Under the pieces are notes generated by a model. The model ran no database searches. It was not told the origin of the DNA and saw nothing but the letters and a program-made list of their open reading frames with translations. A stretch of 64,000 nucleotides of DNA from Xylaria sp. FL1777 (taxonomy: Eukaryota; Ascomycota; Sordariomycetes; Xylariales; Xylariaceae). The position numbers and the translations under genes are program-made. The DNA lies in NCBI GenBank assembly GCA_022578965.1, contig MU400519.1, forward strand, positions 186,001 through 250,000, given 5' to 3'. Positions 1 through 11,384 of this stretch are shown in pieces; positions within the stretch are counted from its first letter, which is position 1, and each line of letters opens with the position of its first letter.

Positions 1-72
1 AGCGAAAGTGACAGGAAGTGCGAAGGCGACAAGAGCAGCCAATGTAACAAGAAGGGTGAAATTATTACTTAC

Positions 73-230
73 CTGACCTCTCTTTTTATGATTTCCTCGC
101 CATTCTTGTCGAGACCACTGAATGTTGCCGTCGGAATCTTCACCACGGCGGTCGTGCCATCGAGCTGGGCAGCAACTTGGTCAAGAATAACACTCACTGC
201 AAGATGCGGGAAGCCGTTGAACGACGACAT
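73..230 (-). CDS. 5' exon of an unidentified gene leaving the left edge (partial)
   Basis: The minus strand opens with ATG at 230 and stays open for 52 codons plus two bases. It then meets a strong GTAAGT donor (complement of 67-72), so the rest of the gene lies beyond base 1 after an intron. The peptide begins MSSFNGFPHLAVSVILDQ and ends in a charged KNGEEIIKREV stretch. It has no signal peptide or recognisable domain. The coding assignment rests on the open frame, the good donor and codon use unlike the AT-rich flank. I do not recognise the family; the downstream exons would decide it. Confidence 0.5.
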
Positions 231-3216
231 CTTGCGGAGATTGCCTGTGAGGAGGGTTTCTAGATTAGGGAATAGCTAAGGAATCAGGAGGAAGATCAAG
301 AGTGACGGCGGTGTATGTGGACAGAGATGAAGATGGATATGGGAGATGAGAGGTAATGAATGGAGCCTGATGAAAGTAGAATACTGGAGGGAATCAAGCT
401 CTCAGAGGAAGTAGAATGTAGTCATTGAATGGCAGCGAGTCAATAGAAAAAATGTTGCCAAGCACAATAACAATAACAGTACCTACAATGTACGTATCTT
501 CTGGAACATGTACCTCCAGGTACGTACCCCCCCAGGTCTATTGGACGTCCTCTGTGTGTCTAGCCAGCCAGTGACTCCTGGTAAGATGTAGCAGTGTTGA
601 TCAAGAGGAGAAAAGATAAGAATCATACTGAAGATATTTATATAATCCATGCTAGGCGCCTTGAATATGAGGCGTGATAGAGACCTGCCTATTCTGAGCT
701 ATCGTTCAAATCAGGATTATTAGTTCAGGGTTAATGCTACAGGAGTAAGGAAACGTCCTTGAATCTTAGCCATGTAGTTTCTCGTCTATTTTCTAGGTAC
801 ACCATACAGCTTCTCTATATGTGATAGCTGGAGAGCTGCAATATTGCCTGTAGCTACCATCGTCTTAGCCTATTAAGCCCAGAGATGCAGTATCTTTGTC
901 AGAAATAATACCAATAATTCAATCTACCTACTTCACGGAAATGATTGAGGCTTATCGCCAATGAGGCATACTGGCCTTCAAATCAAATCTCTGACAAGTA
1001 TCTAAATCTTGACAGATAATATGTCGTCCACTTACAGCGTATGAAAGCCCTGTCACTCGTCGGCCTCGAAAAGGGAGAGAAGATTGAAGCTCCGAATTCA
1101 CTCCAGGCTTTATCTGCCCCGAGTAACCTATCCTCAGAGAGATCGAGCTGACTTGTTGAGCCTCATTGGGCCATACTGAAAATTCCGATTTTTCTGTCCC
1201 AGGGGCCGGTTTTCGTAAATCCAGATATAAATTGCCTGTATTGCCAAGCATTAAGCTAAACATTACCAAGGTTAGGAAATAGCCGTTAGAGTAAAGGCTT
1301 ATATAATAACAGTTGTTGTTGGGTTCCCTGAATCGTTTTTGCAAGAGAAATATAATAGACAGAGAAGACAAGAAGAGCGAATGCCAGTAACCTGACTGCG
1401 AGTGTGACCTACGAAGTACACAAGCAATACAAATGCTAACTGTGAGGGAAACATATGTGTGGCCCATGCTAAGGTATACTGGGTATAAGAGAATGATATT
1501 GGTACTGTGTTTACTTCCTAGCTATATATGCCCACACACAGGCTGATAGCAAGTTAATAGGGGCTAATAGCGTATAAATCGATAAAATCATGTGCCTTTT
1601 ATGAGCTGGTGCTCCCCGCCAACCCTCCGTTGCCAGGGTCTGCTTCGCACTGTGAGTGACTTCTATTGTGTAACTCCATTGTGTACATTCAATGTTTGCT
1701 CCTAATAATGATCTAGAACCTGAATTTTCTTTATCTAGATAACGATTAAATATGATCATTATGAAGACTCCCTCAAGGCAGTGAATTGGAGCTGATAGTT
1801 CACTGTGCCCCAAGGACTGATCAAGTGTGACTGGGAAGTTTTGTGAATCTAGAAGTGGGTGTCCGCGGTTCCCTTCACTTATTTTGCTCGGATCTTGAAT
1901 GATGGAACAACGCAAGCTCAGATATTGGCTTCGAGTATTTTATTCCCGCGAATCACGAGGTTCTTGCTGGGAACCCATGATAAAGATACCCTGATGGTCA
2001 CAAAATCTATTATATCCCAGCAGTCATAACTTGACTTCATTGATCCTAAATCTTTACTACTGATAAGAGAAGTTTTTGAGTTAGATATCAGGTAAGTGTA
2101 CAAAAAACAAAACAAAAAGCCTTTTGGCTATTATCCTTATCATCCTCAACAAGTTATAAGTGCTGTACCTTAGCTATTGCTTTTAATTTCCTCACATTTA
2201 TTTGTATGCTGCTAGTAATTTCCTGGTTATAACAAATTGGTACAACGATTCTACAGTAGAATATTTTCCTACTCTAATTATATCAAACCTAGTGCCTTTT
2301 TGCCTTACAGTGAAATTCACTATAGATCAATGTCTAGACGGAATAGCGACATTACCTCTGGTGTTGTACACAAACTTGCTGACACATATATGCTTTTGGT
2401 AGAAGACCTGAAGTGATGTAATTATTGTACACAAAAGGCGTGCAGCTTAGTGAACGCCCGGAGGCAGCCTCTTTGATTGAAACACTAGCTCCTTGGTTCC
2501 TGGATTCAGGTGGAAGACCACTGACTCTAACTTGGAGTGTTCACGTTAGCTTCTTGGGCGTAGCATTCAATGCTTTACCATTTTCCACTGCTGTAGTTTT
2601 GTCGTGTAGCGAGTTCTAATGAATAGGGTTAGATCCGAAAAAGGGTTAGGGTAATGTGTTGTGGCAGACGGCTTCTAGTAGCCCCTGAATAGCTAGCCTC
2701 TGAGTAGCCTCTGAGCTGTGTCGCGTACCTGGGGAGATTCAATTCTCCTATCTCTAACTTCAATTGCGGGGTATTTATCAAAAATAGCTTTTTAATTCAT
2801 TTTCTGATCCTATACACCATTACTTTAACGAGCCCAGGAGAGAACAAGGTGACCTAGACTAGGCACTCCTTGACTGAACGGCGCAACCCCAGACTTGGGA
2901 TTAGAGGAGGCTATCACAGAGTGGATAGAGACATCAGTCTGCAATCAGATAGGTGATTATTATTAGCCAGGGTTGAATGGAGTGGTTACTTGGTACCTAA
3001 ACTCTGCCGTCTGAAGTATTGGACAAGTAGAACCGAAATTCCCCAGAAGTCTCAAGCGCTATTAAAGAGATGCAGGTAGCAAGGGATGAAGTGCTCCATA
3101 AGATACTTATTGCGTAGCAATCTCCATGAGATGTTGTTTCTGTCCACTACATATAACTATATATAGTGGGAAAAGGAACCAAGAAAGAAAAAAGAAGAAA
3201 AGAGAAAAAAAACAGA
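231..3216. other. Gene-poor AT-rich intergenic tract
   Basis: About 3 kb without a gene I can support. Two minus-strand open frames (952-1467 and 1511-1915) lack a domain, a good start context or splice continuity, and read like chance or decayed frames. Otherwise there are only short frames and scattered GTACCT-type tags. Confidence 0.6.
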
Positions 3217-3288
3217 TGAAGCTGGCCCGATTTGAACGGACAACCTTCGGGACTGGAATCCGACGCGCTACCGTTGCGCCACAGCTCC
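3217..3288 (-). tRNA. tRNA-Trp (CCA), intronless
   Basis: The minus strand folds as a 72-nt tRNA. The acceptor stem is GGAGCTG/CAGCTTC with discriminator A. The D arm is GCGC-AACGGTA-GCGC. The anticodon arm has loop TTCCAGT, giving CCA (Trp), and the T arm is GTCCG-TTCAAAT-CGGGC. A run of eight T follows within about 6 nt of the 3' end (A run at 3205-3212 on plus), a good RNA polymerase III terminator. The base pair closing the anticodon loop is A-C rather than Watson-Crick, so the gene is probably, not certainly, functional. Confidence 0.85.
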
Positions 3289-3448
3289 CTGGGCGGGCCA
3301 GTCAGCAGATTAATGTGTAGATACCCCGTTGCTCGGGTGGAAGGGAAAAAGAAAAAAAGATCTGTTCTAAGGTAATGGGAAAAAAAAAACACCAAAAAAA
3401 ACCTTGAATTACCGATCCTTGTTTAGGACGAACGGTAATATAGGGAAT

Positions 3449-3577
3449 TGAACCCAACCCGATTTGAACGGATGACCTTCTGGAGGCAGTTGACATTTAC
3501 TTAGCCGGAGTGGAAGTGCTCCGTAATGGTAAAGTCTCAAACTGGAATCAGATGCTCTACCGCTGAGCTATGGGTCC
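3449..3577 (-). tRNA. tRNA-Trp (CCA) with a ~57-nt intron
   Basis: The minus strand shows a second tRNA of the same isoacceptor. The acceptor stem is GGACCCA/TGGGTTC plus A, the D arm GCTC-AGCGGTA-GAGC, the anticodon 5' half TCTGATTCCAG, and the T arm ATCCG-TTCAAAT-CGGGT. The anticodon arm is interrupted after position 37 by about 57 nt, then resumes as TCCAGA. Removing this gives a normal 72-nt tRNA with anticodon CCA. The intron contains a CGGAG...CTCCG hairpin. As in the neighbour at 3217, the loop-closing pair is A-C. No oligo-T run lies immediately 3'; the nearest are about 40-70 nt downstream, so expression is less certain. Confidence 0.72.
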
Positions 3578-4713
3578 AGTGTTGAAGTGTCGCTTGTTAA
3601 TGACATTCTAAGTAGGGTAGTGGAGGAGAAAAACTTAGCTCGGGTAGCGCATTACACTAGGGGCATTAGGTTAGACTCGGAAAAGGCGGTCAGAAGCGGC
3701 AGAGCCCGTTAGACCCTCTTGGCTAACCGTTTACGCAGTAAGCTGAATACCGAATAGAGCATCGCTTCCGAGAATCCGATGTGCTAAGTACGGCGCATCT
3801 CCCCATTTTCAAATGAAATGTACATACAGTACCTGCTTAATGCAGGGTGAAAGCCTTAAGTAGTTCATCTTTTCCTAAACATACCTTAGTTGGACTTACA
3901 TGTGGTTTTACAGAACAGAGGAAAGAAGCATACATAGAACTGGATATTAAGACTTCTAAAGCATACATGATATCATGTGTTGCTTAGTCCGTCATCTCAA
4001 TCTATTGCGTAAGCATAGCCACGCGAATACGCAAAGCCGCCCGTTGAATATTATGAGCTACCGGCCGAGGCGACCGTCAAAGAAATTATCAACCCATACG
4101 CTAAGGTCATGCTATTATCCATATTTATTCATCGGGCCCTCGGCCTCCGCCAGATATCTGTTATTTCATGTACAACTTCGAGTTGTAGTAGTCTTTCGCA
4201 GAATCCTTCGTCTGCCCACGTCGTCTGCCTACGTCGTGAAGAATATCTCAATCTTAGCACGGTTCTCCTAGACAAATACAATCATCCTTAATTATTCATT
4301 AGCTAGCGGCTAGGATCAATCTGTCGAATTATGTGTTCGGATCATAGCTGTCGTGTCCACATTTCCCACCGGGCCCTCGGCCTGCGCCTGACATCTTACC
4401 TCGTGTGTTCAAAACTTCTCTGGCATCAAGTGTAGTGGTCCTTTATGACGGAATCGGAGAAGCTTACAGTAGTTTTGAGAGTGTTACTAGGTCGAAGGCC
4501 GTTAGGGGAGCACGAAAATGGCGAGAAACAGAGGCATATATAAAGCAATACTCCCGGCTCATAGCTAGAAGGTTAAAGCAGCTCAAGCCAGTGTACGAAA
4601 TCCTCGTATCTCTATTTTGATCTTTTACTTTCTAAAGCGCTCATCCAATTGTGTTCCTAGCATTCCTTACAAGGCCAAATTATCCTATCTCTCTCGTTAC
4701 GTATCAGTCAATA
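3578..4713. other. Intergenic, upstream of the FAD oxidase
   Basis: No supported gene. A GC-rich phrase containing GGGCCCTCGGCCT occurs near 4134 and again near 4372, an imperfect direct repeat about 237 bp apart. Open frames here (for example 4405-4620) have no family signal. Confidence 0.5.
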
Positions 4714-6330
4714 ATGATGAAATACTCTGTCGCCACTGTTGCACTGCTCGGCGGTGTTACAGCGCGAGCAGCGACATCACCTGTAAGTCAAACCGTAACG
4801 ACATGACGAATGATTTACTATAATCTCGGTGCTGAAGATTTACCAGTGCGAGGCCTTGGAATTTGCTGGTCTCGGGGATCGATTGATCTCACCCAACGAC
4901 ACGGATTATACCAGCGAAGTCAATTCGTGGTGGGCCAAGAACAGTCGTCAAACAGCCGACTGCTTTGTCTTGCCTCACACAAGTGACGAGGTCGCCACGG
5001 CGCTCACAACTCTGACCAAGGCAAGCACATGCGCCAACGATACGACCATCGCCGTGCGCAGCGGCGGCCATAGCTCGACGGGGTCCAGCAGTACCGCCAA
5101 CGGCGTGACTATTGACTTAAGCCGCCTGAATTCGACGACCTATAACCCCGAAACCAACATTGCGAGCATCGGGCCCGGAGGGAAATGGCAGAATGTGTAT
5201 AAAGACCTCATAAAGTACGGTATCACTGCCGTGGGTGGCCGAGATGGCGATGTTGGTGTTGGCGGCTTTCTCCTAGGTGGCGGTAACTCATACTACTCTG
5301 GGCGACAAGGGTTTGGCTGCGACAGTGTGATAAACTTCGAGGTGGTTCTGGGTAATGGGTCCATCGTAAATGCGAACAAGACAGAGAACGCCGATCTGTG
5401 GCAGGCTCTCAAGGGGGGCAGCAGCAACTTTGGAATCGTGACGCGATACGACATGGAGGCTGTCCCAGCGCCGGATCTATTCAGCGACACCCGTTTCTTC
5501 TCTCGCAACTATTCATACGCCCTCGTCGATGCAGTTGTCGGTTTCGCTGATTCTGACGAGTCACTCGCCGACGACGCCTTCTTCACCTTCTTTAGCCACG
5601 ATACGAAGGATAGCCCGGACATATTTGCTGTTGGCGTCCACGTGAATACTGCCGGCGTTACGAATAACACGACGCCCTTTGACGAGGCGAAAGCCCTGCC
5701 AGCATTCCTGAATTTAACGGTCAAAGAAAATATTGCAGAGGCAGCCGCTGCATCCCAGGTCCAATCCGGCGCCTGGTTAGTGTCCCAATTCCGAGCTAAT
5801 GAGACTAGTTGGCTGACAAGGGAGACAGGAGTTATGGCACGACATTGACTTTCAACAACGACAAGCGAATCGCGAACCGCGCCGTTGAGCTACATGCAGA
5901 ATTCGTCGAGTCGCTGAAGAAACTAATGGCGCCAGAAGACTTCTTCACGCAGATGTTCCTACAACCGCTGCCTTCTTACCGATGGCCAATCGGCAGCCAG
6001 CGGGGCGGCAACGTCCTCGGGCTGGACGACCTCAAGAACAACGCTCTCCTGTACACTGCCGGAGTAGGGATTCTCACGGATGATGCGCCGCGGGAAAAAG
6101 CCCACGCGCTCTTGAAGGAGATGAAGGCCAATGTTACCGACTTCGCCAAATCGGTGCAAGGAGACATGGGCTTCATCTACTTGAACTACGCGGATAGCGA
6201 CCAAGACCCCCTTGGAAGCTATGGCGCTTCGAACATCCAGCTCATGAAAGACGCTGCCGCTAAGTATGATCCCACCGGAGTCTTCCAGACGCGGGTCTCG
6301 GGAGGGTACAAGATTTCAAGTGTCCAATAG
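4714..6330 (+). CDS. Secreted FAD-linked oxidoreductase (berberine-bridge-enzyme-like)
   Basis: Exons 4714-4782, 4838-5775 and 5829-6330 give 502 aa. Residues 1 to about 20 are a signal peptide (MMKYSVATVALLGGVTARA). The N-terminal half is an FAD_binding_4 domain. It has RSGGHSSTG, whose His is where this family normally binds FAD covalently, and a GGFLLGGGNSYYSGRQGF stretch. The second, cysteinyl FAD attachment of two-link BBE enzymes is absent. The C-terminus has the BBE-type YLNYADSDQDP and KYDPTGVFQ motifs. The second intron (53 nt, GTTAGT donor, CTGAC branch) is required because the frame changes there. The first acceptor could be 4837 or 4846; both keep frame. Expected role: oxidation of a sugar or secondary metabolite outside the cell or in the secretory path. 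The substrate is unknown. A Zn2Cys6 regulator lies 0.5 kb downstream on the same strand. Confidence 0.9.
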
Positions 6331-6842
6331 GTGTAATTCCGCATTTATTCCGTTTCTTTCTGCCATTGAAAGTGTGGTTCTCTTGTTTTATTAGACATAG
6401 ATAGAATTTAGAGGGAGAGATAGGTAGCGCAATTCCGAGCCGTCAAGATTTGGGATCGTTAAAATCGTCAGTTCTCGTAGTTACCTATCCACACTGTATC
6501 TATCCTACGGTCTTGCGGCGAATCTAGTGTAGGGTGCTATAACCAATTCGTGGAAAGATGGTCTTAGATTAACAGTGACTGAACTATGCGTAATGATATT
6601 TTGAGCTATACGGAGTACTCTGTACAGGTAGATGAATCTATTATTATTGCCTTTTACTGCTGCCTAGTCTGGTTTAATGGCAATCAATGCTAGATCCCCA
6701 CTAATGGGGCTGCTAAATGATGCACTACGTAGAAGATATCTATATAGGCGGGTAGATAACTGGTGATCTGTTATAATCACCATTATCATTTCCTGGTTCA
6801 CAGTGCCTTCAAAATATATTTTCCCCCTAGTTCTCCTACAAA

Positions 6843-9434
6843 ATGAGTGAAATTGAACAGAATATCCCGGTGGAGCGAAGACCAGCGGTGAGAATGGACC
6901 TTCGATCATGAGTATAGGATGTGGAATGTCTCTGGTCTAGATGCTAACGATACGAAACTTGCAGTGCGATAATTGCAAGACTCGTAAGGTGTGTAAGTCT
7001 CTTAGGTCGAGGCTTTCGGGTAAACTGACCGTCCAAATAGACCAGGTGTGATCGAAAGTCCCCATGCGCCAGCTGCATCACGCTCAACGTTGCGTGCCGG
7101 ACCACGCACCGAGCTGGCGAGAAGCGGCAACGGGTTATCTTGTCAACCAGATATGAAGACGCTGTGCAAGATGTCAGTCGTCAGCTCGCAGAAGTCAGGG
7201 AGATGCTTCAAGCTCTCATGTTGAACAGAGACGCGGCATCGGTCGCATCGGGCTCGCAGACAGTCTCTTCGGATGCAGCGGCCTACACTCCGCAATCCAT
7301 AATTGACGAGCAGGTGCCGATCCTAGACAGTGTCCAAGAAGGCTATCATGGACGTACGTCGTTCAAGTCTCAAGCTCACCAAATTAAAACGACATTAGAG
7401 GCCACGCTTCTATGTTCTGAACTCGCATCCCCTTCGAGCGCGTCCCTGGAGAGCCAAAACGACCGCGGCAACGACAAAGGCACCCCATCGGCGAGGAATA
7501 CTTTTCTAGAATCTAACAATCTCGATCTAGGAAACATACCGCTGCCGCCGAGCGACATAGTTCTCAAGATCTTGCGCCTAGTGAAAATAGAAGAGCAACG
7601 GACCTTTGTAGATTTACCACTTTTTTCGGAAGACGAATTCATAGCCATGTGCCGAGACATCTACTTCGCGACGGAGCCGATCTCGCTCTGGACGTGGATA
7701 TGCGTCAACGTTGGCCTCTATAACCTCTTCGTGGGCATTAGCGAGGCCAACTGCAGGCGCCTAGGGACCACGGTGGATGCGATGCGTGCGCACAGCAACA
7801 TTCTACAGTCCAATGCCGAAAGCGCACTGCAACGTCTCCGATTGTGCTCAGAGCCGTCTTTGGAATCGTGCCGTGCCCTTGCAGTCCTTGTGAGTACCGC
7901 ACCTATGGAGTTGATAGAGTCACGGGCGATTTGTTCTGACCGCGTAGGCAAACTTCTACGTCAAGCAAGGACACAGCACGATTGCGTGGAGGCTAATCAG
8001 CGGCGCTGCGAGGGCGGCCCTAGACCTGGGCCTTCACCGTTTAACCAGAAGTGACGAGAACAGAAGGAATTACGTGCGAAGAGAGCTTGAAATTTTCTGG
8101 CACATTTATATATGGGAAAAGGGACTTGCGATGACATGCGGGAAATCTCCCACGATACGCCAGTTTGATGTGACGAGTGACCTTCATCATTTACCTGCTC
8201 AGCGGGACCGATCTGGGATACTGAGCTTGTTAGTATCCACGAGCCTTAGTGTGGACGCCTGCGACTAACATCGCCACACCAGACTCTATGGCGCCTTTGT
8301 CGATATGGCTCTCGTCATGGGCGATATTGAAGAAAGTTTGTTCTCGGTCGTAGCGCAAAAATCGTCGCAGGAGATCAGACTTCGACACGTCAAAAGGCTT
8401 GCCTCTCGGCTCACGGAAATTCTGAACGTCGTGAAGACTGTATGTCATTATTATTCCACCTGCGAAGGGCATCACTAACTCGAATGAACTCAGGTATGCC
8501 CTGATGATCCCACGTTTGAGACTGTGATATCAACGTATGTATCCGCTATCTTATTCCCTTCAAATTAGTCGACGATGCGATAGGCTTACATACCGGTAGC
8601 AACAATGGTGGGATAAGTACGACGTTGGAGATCGTCTTGCACTGCCAGCTTGCAATTGTGTACCGCTTCCTCCCACCGGGGATTTTCAATGCCCAGTGAG
8701 TGATGTCCAGTCCTTGTTGCTTCTTCTCCTTCCCGGTCAATACAGAAGCTAGTTCTTTTGTTCGATTTATATCTCAACTTAAGTCGTTTGACATGTCACA
8801 AAATACCCCGAGATCTCGTATTGAAGAGCGAACACTGACCGTTCATCCTGAAGTCCCCTTCAATGCTCGGCTGAATGTGTAAACGAGGCACGCCTGGCAT
8901 TATCGATGCTTATTAAAATCGGTGAGGGCGCGGTAGTGGGTGAAGTGCATAGATGGGCAGCAATATTAAACACGTAAGTTCACGAACGCACCAGACCTGC
9001 ATAGCTCTCAAGCTGCCTGGGGATTAACAGTACGACGCAGTATCTTGTCTCTGGTTCCATTGGTGCCGTTTATCGTGCTGGCCGGCAACACAATAGCGAC
9101 ATCCTCGGGGACCGATATGGCGCTACTGTCCAGGATGGTAAGTCTCCTAGCACCGGCGGCGGTCGAATCCCCCCTCGTGCGAAAAGTGCATGGCGCCTGC
9201 GAGAGCCTCCACAGCATTGCCGATCGCATCGTATCGAGCGCCAGCCCTGCCAACGTCAATAATGCGTATCAGGAGTATCCCAACGACCAGGAACAGCTTG
9301 ACTACGCATTCCCCATGGGACAGCAGGACTGGGACAGCGTGATGATGGGATTCGAGTCGTCGGAATTGGGGAATTACGACTCACGAACTGTGACGAATAT
9401 CATCGAACCTAGCTTTGCAAACACGTATTGGTGA
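6843..9434 (+). CDS. Zn2Cys6 transcription factor with fungal middle homology region
   Basis: Assembled as nine exons: 6843-6887, 6965-6988, 7041-7889, 7948-8228, 8283-8439, 8494-8534, 8600-8695, 8854-8973 and 9041-9434; 668 aa. The zinc cluster is complete at C16, C19, C26, C32, C35 and C42 (spacing 2-6-5-2-6) and is split by a 52-nt intron. A heptad-like stretch (about residues 58-80) follows. The middle homology region includes ISGAARAALDLGLHR near residue 300. Exon 5's downstream intron has a textbook CTAAC branch. The last acceptor (9040) is chosen because only it continues the family pattern ILSLVPLVPFIVLAGN. The intron at 8696-8853 is long (158 nt), and an earlier acceptor at 8745 is also in frame but reaches a stop. 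Likely role: nuclear regulator, plausibly of the oxidase upstream; that link is inference from position. Confidence 0.88.
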
Positions 9435-10136
9435 GCTGGGAGGCGAGCCAAGCGGTAATTTGTATAACAGATTAAGGTAGGATTTGAGGGAAAGAAACTG
9501 TACTACGTATACCTGTATCTATGTATGGAAAGGAGGAGGGAGAATACATTTACTACCCATGTTAAGTCAAAGTTTTTCTGTGCCTCTTTTTGTTAGTAGA
9601 ACACCTGTATACAACATCGTCATCGTCATCGTCATGTACGTAGTAGTACATACCTACGCAGTAGGTAATACTCAGGGGTAATTCGTGGCTGATGATAGGG
9701 ACATCAACTGATTGGGTACCTGTGGCTTGCGCTATAACATCCTTGCCTAAGTCCATTACCCGGGCTATCTAAGTTAGTAGGTAGGTACCTAAGATATATA
9801 TGGTATAGCCGTACAGAGTACGGTACTAGGTACTGAGGTTAGCCCCTGCTCACCTATCGGAATCCAACCCACCAGTCCAGTCGTGTAGCATTGGCATTGA
9901 ATAGACAACACGAATCGAATTACGATGTCGCGAGTGTCCTCGACTTGAAATCACGACCAAAAAGTTCCACAAACCGCCCATTTCCTCAGCGTCACTCCTT
10001 TTTTCACACCTTACCAAGTTACCTACCACCCAATACTACAACGCGATACATCACAAATATTATCCCTCCTTATTCTCGAGCTATAGAGAAATAACACATA
10101 CAGTACAGTGTGTCGAATCGCATCAGAGCCGACAAC
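9435..10136. other. Intergenic with TACCTA tags; DPM3 promoter side
   Basis: No gene seen. A run of GTAGGTACCTA-type motifs lies at about 9770-9835. The last 200 bases are pyrimidine-rich, as in fungal promoters and leaders. Confidence 0.5.
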
Positions 10137-10664
10137 ATGACGCGCGCACAGCAAACCATCTCCATCGGCCTCCTCGTCACCTCGGTATGCTCTCTTGCTC
10201 TCTTACTCTCCAGTGGCCAAGCTTCTCTTTCCTGGACTCTTCCAATAAACAGACAAGCAAACAAACGAACAGCTATCTTGCCAAGATTACTTCCTATCTA
10301 TCCTACTCAGATCTCCTATGACATTCGCTGACATATCACGGCCGTACAGCTCTATCTCGCCCTCTACCTCCAGCTCGTACCTCTACCAGAGCTAGTGCAG
10401 ACCGAGATCGTCCCCGTGGTGCGCATTCACCGTTCCATTCTCCCCAGTGTCCCCTCGCAAGCCAGAACAGAAACGCTAACCAGCAGCCTGAAACCCCAAC
10501 AGCTCCCCTTCTGGGCCCTCGTCTCCTTCGGCGCGTACCTCCTCTTCCGACTCGGCTGGAACGTCATGACCTTCCACGACGTGCCCGAGGCCCACAAGGA
10601 GCTGGTGGCCGAGATCGAGCTCGCGAAGAAGGACTTGCGGCGTTTGGGGGTCGACGTGGACTAA
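10137..10664 (+). CDS. dpm3: Dolichol-phosphate mannosyltransferase subunit 3 (DPM3)
   Basis: Exons 10137-10184, 10350-10418 and 10503-10664 encode 92 aa, the usual DPM3 length. Two hydrophobic segments (about residues 8-28 and 40-60) are followed by a charged C-terminal helix with FHDVPEAHKELVAEIELAKK, the DPM3 signature. DPM3 anchors and stabilises the catalytic DPM1 subunit in the ER membrane, where dolichol-phosphate mannose is made for N-glycans, O-mannosylation and GPI anchors. Intron 1 (165 nt) has a CTGAC branch. Intron 2 (84 nt) has an unusual GTGCGC donor but a perfect CTAAC branch, and joining there restores the continuous family sequence. It converges with the minus-strand gene ending at 11385. 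Confidence 0.9.
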
Positions 10665-11384
10665 AGATGGAACGACCAGAGGAAACCTGGTCGGTCAAGT
10701 TGTGCGCGGAAAAGAAAAAGAAAAGAAAAGGAATAAAGGAGGGAATGTGAGAAGGACGAGTCACTGCCGAAATATTTTAAATGGTGACAGTAATTAGTGA
10801 TGGAGCGTCGCGAATAGAAAAATAAATATAAATAAAAACTCGATTAATTGCCCTTCGCCGTATGGAGTAAGGGCGGTATACCAAGTTTTACTCAAAAGCC
10901 TCGCTCTACGTGCGTTGAAGGGGGATGAACACTGGTGCATCAGCTCGTTAGAATCGAAGCTGGATTAGGATCTTTCTTGACTCGGCTCCATGAATTTCGA
11001 TATAGTGAGGTGCTGTATAACTGACTCTGCCACGTTGGCGTAGATAGTACGGTCATCGTCGTAATCCGTAGAGTGGGCTCGGTGCGAGACATCTACCTCC
11101 ACACCAATCTTTTCACCATCAAATTTACAAAGCACTTCGCTTAATTTTATCTCTATCGCAGAATCGCGATTTCAACGAAATAGCCCCATGAAACGCCAAC
11201 ATATGACCGGCTATCAATTCACAGCCAGATAGTCATTTCTTCTAAGTAAGCCTCGAGGGTATTGACATGATATTCATGCTCATACACTCATGTCCCAATC
11301 AAATACCAGCTAAACATAGCCATATGCATACCGAACAAAGAAGCGTGGCATCTAGACATATCCCCACAGACATAACCGCCCCTC
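10665..11384. other. Intergenic between convergent genes
   Basis: About 720 bases separating two 3' ends. It presumably holds both 3' untranslated regions; no gene or repeat seen. Confidence 0.5.

Noticed and set aside
952..1467. 171-aa minus-strand open frame
   Set aside because: Starts with ATG but shows no domain, no splice continuity to its neighbour frame, and composition like the surrounding AT-rich DNA. Left out as probably chance or decayed.
1511..1915. 134-aa minus-strand open frame
   Set aside because: No family resemblance and no link to the frame at 952-1467 through plausible splice sites.
4405..4620. 71-aa basic open frame upstream of the FAD oxidase
   Set aside because: Short, no homology signal, and no intron connecting it to the oxidase, which has its own signal peptide.
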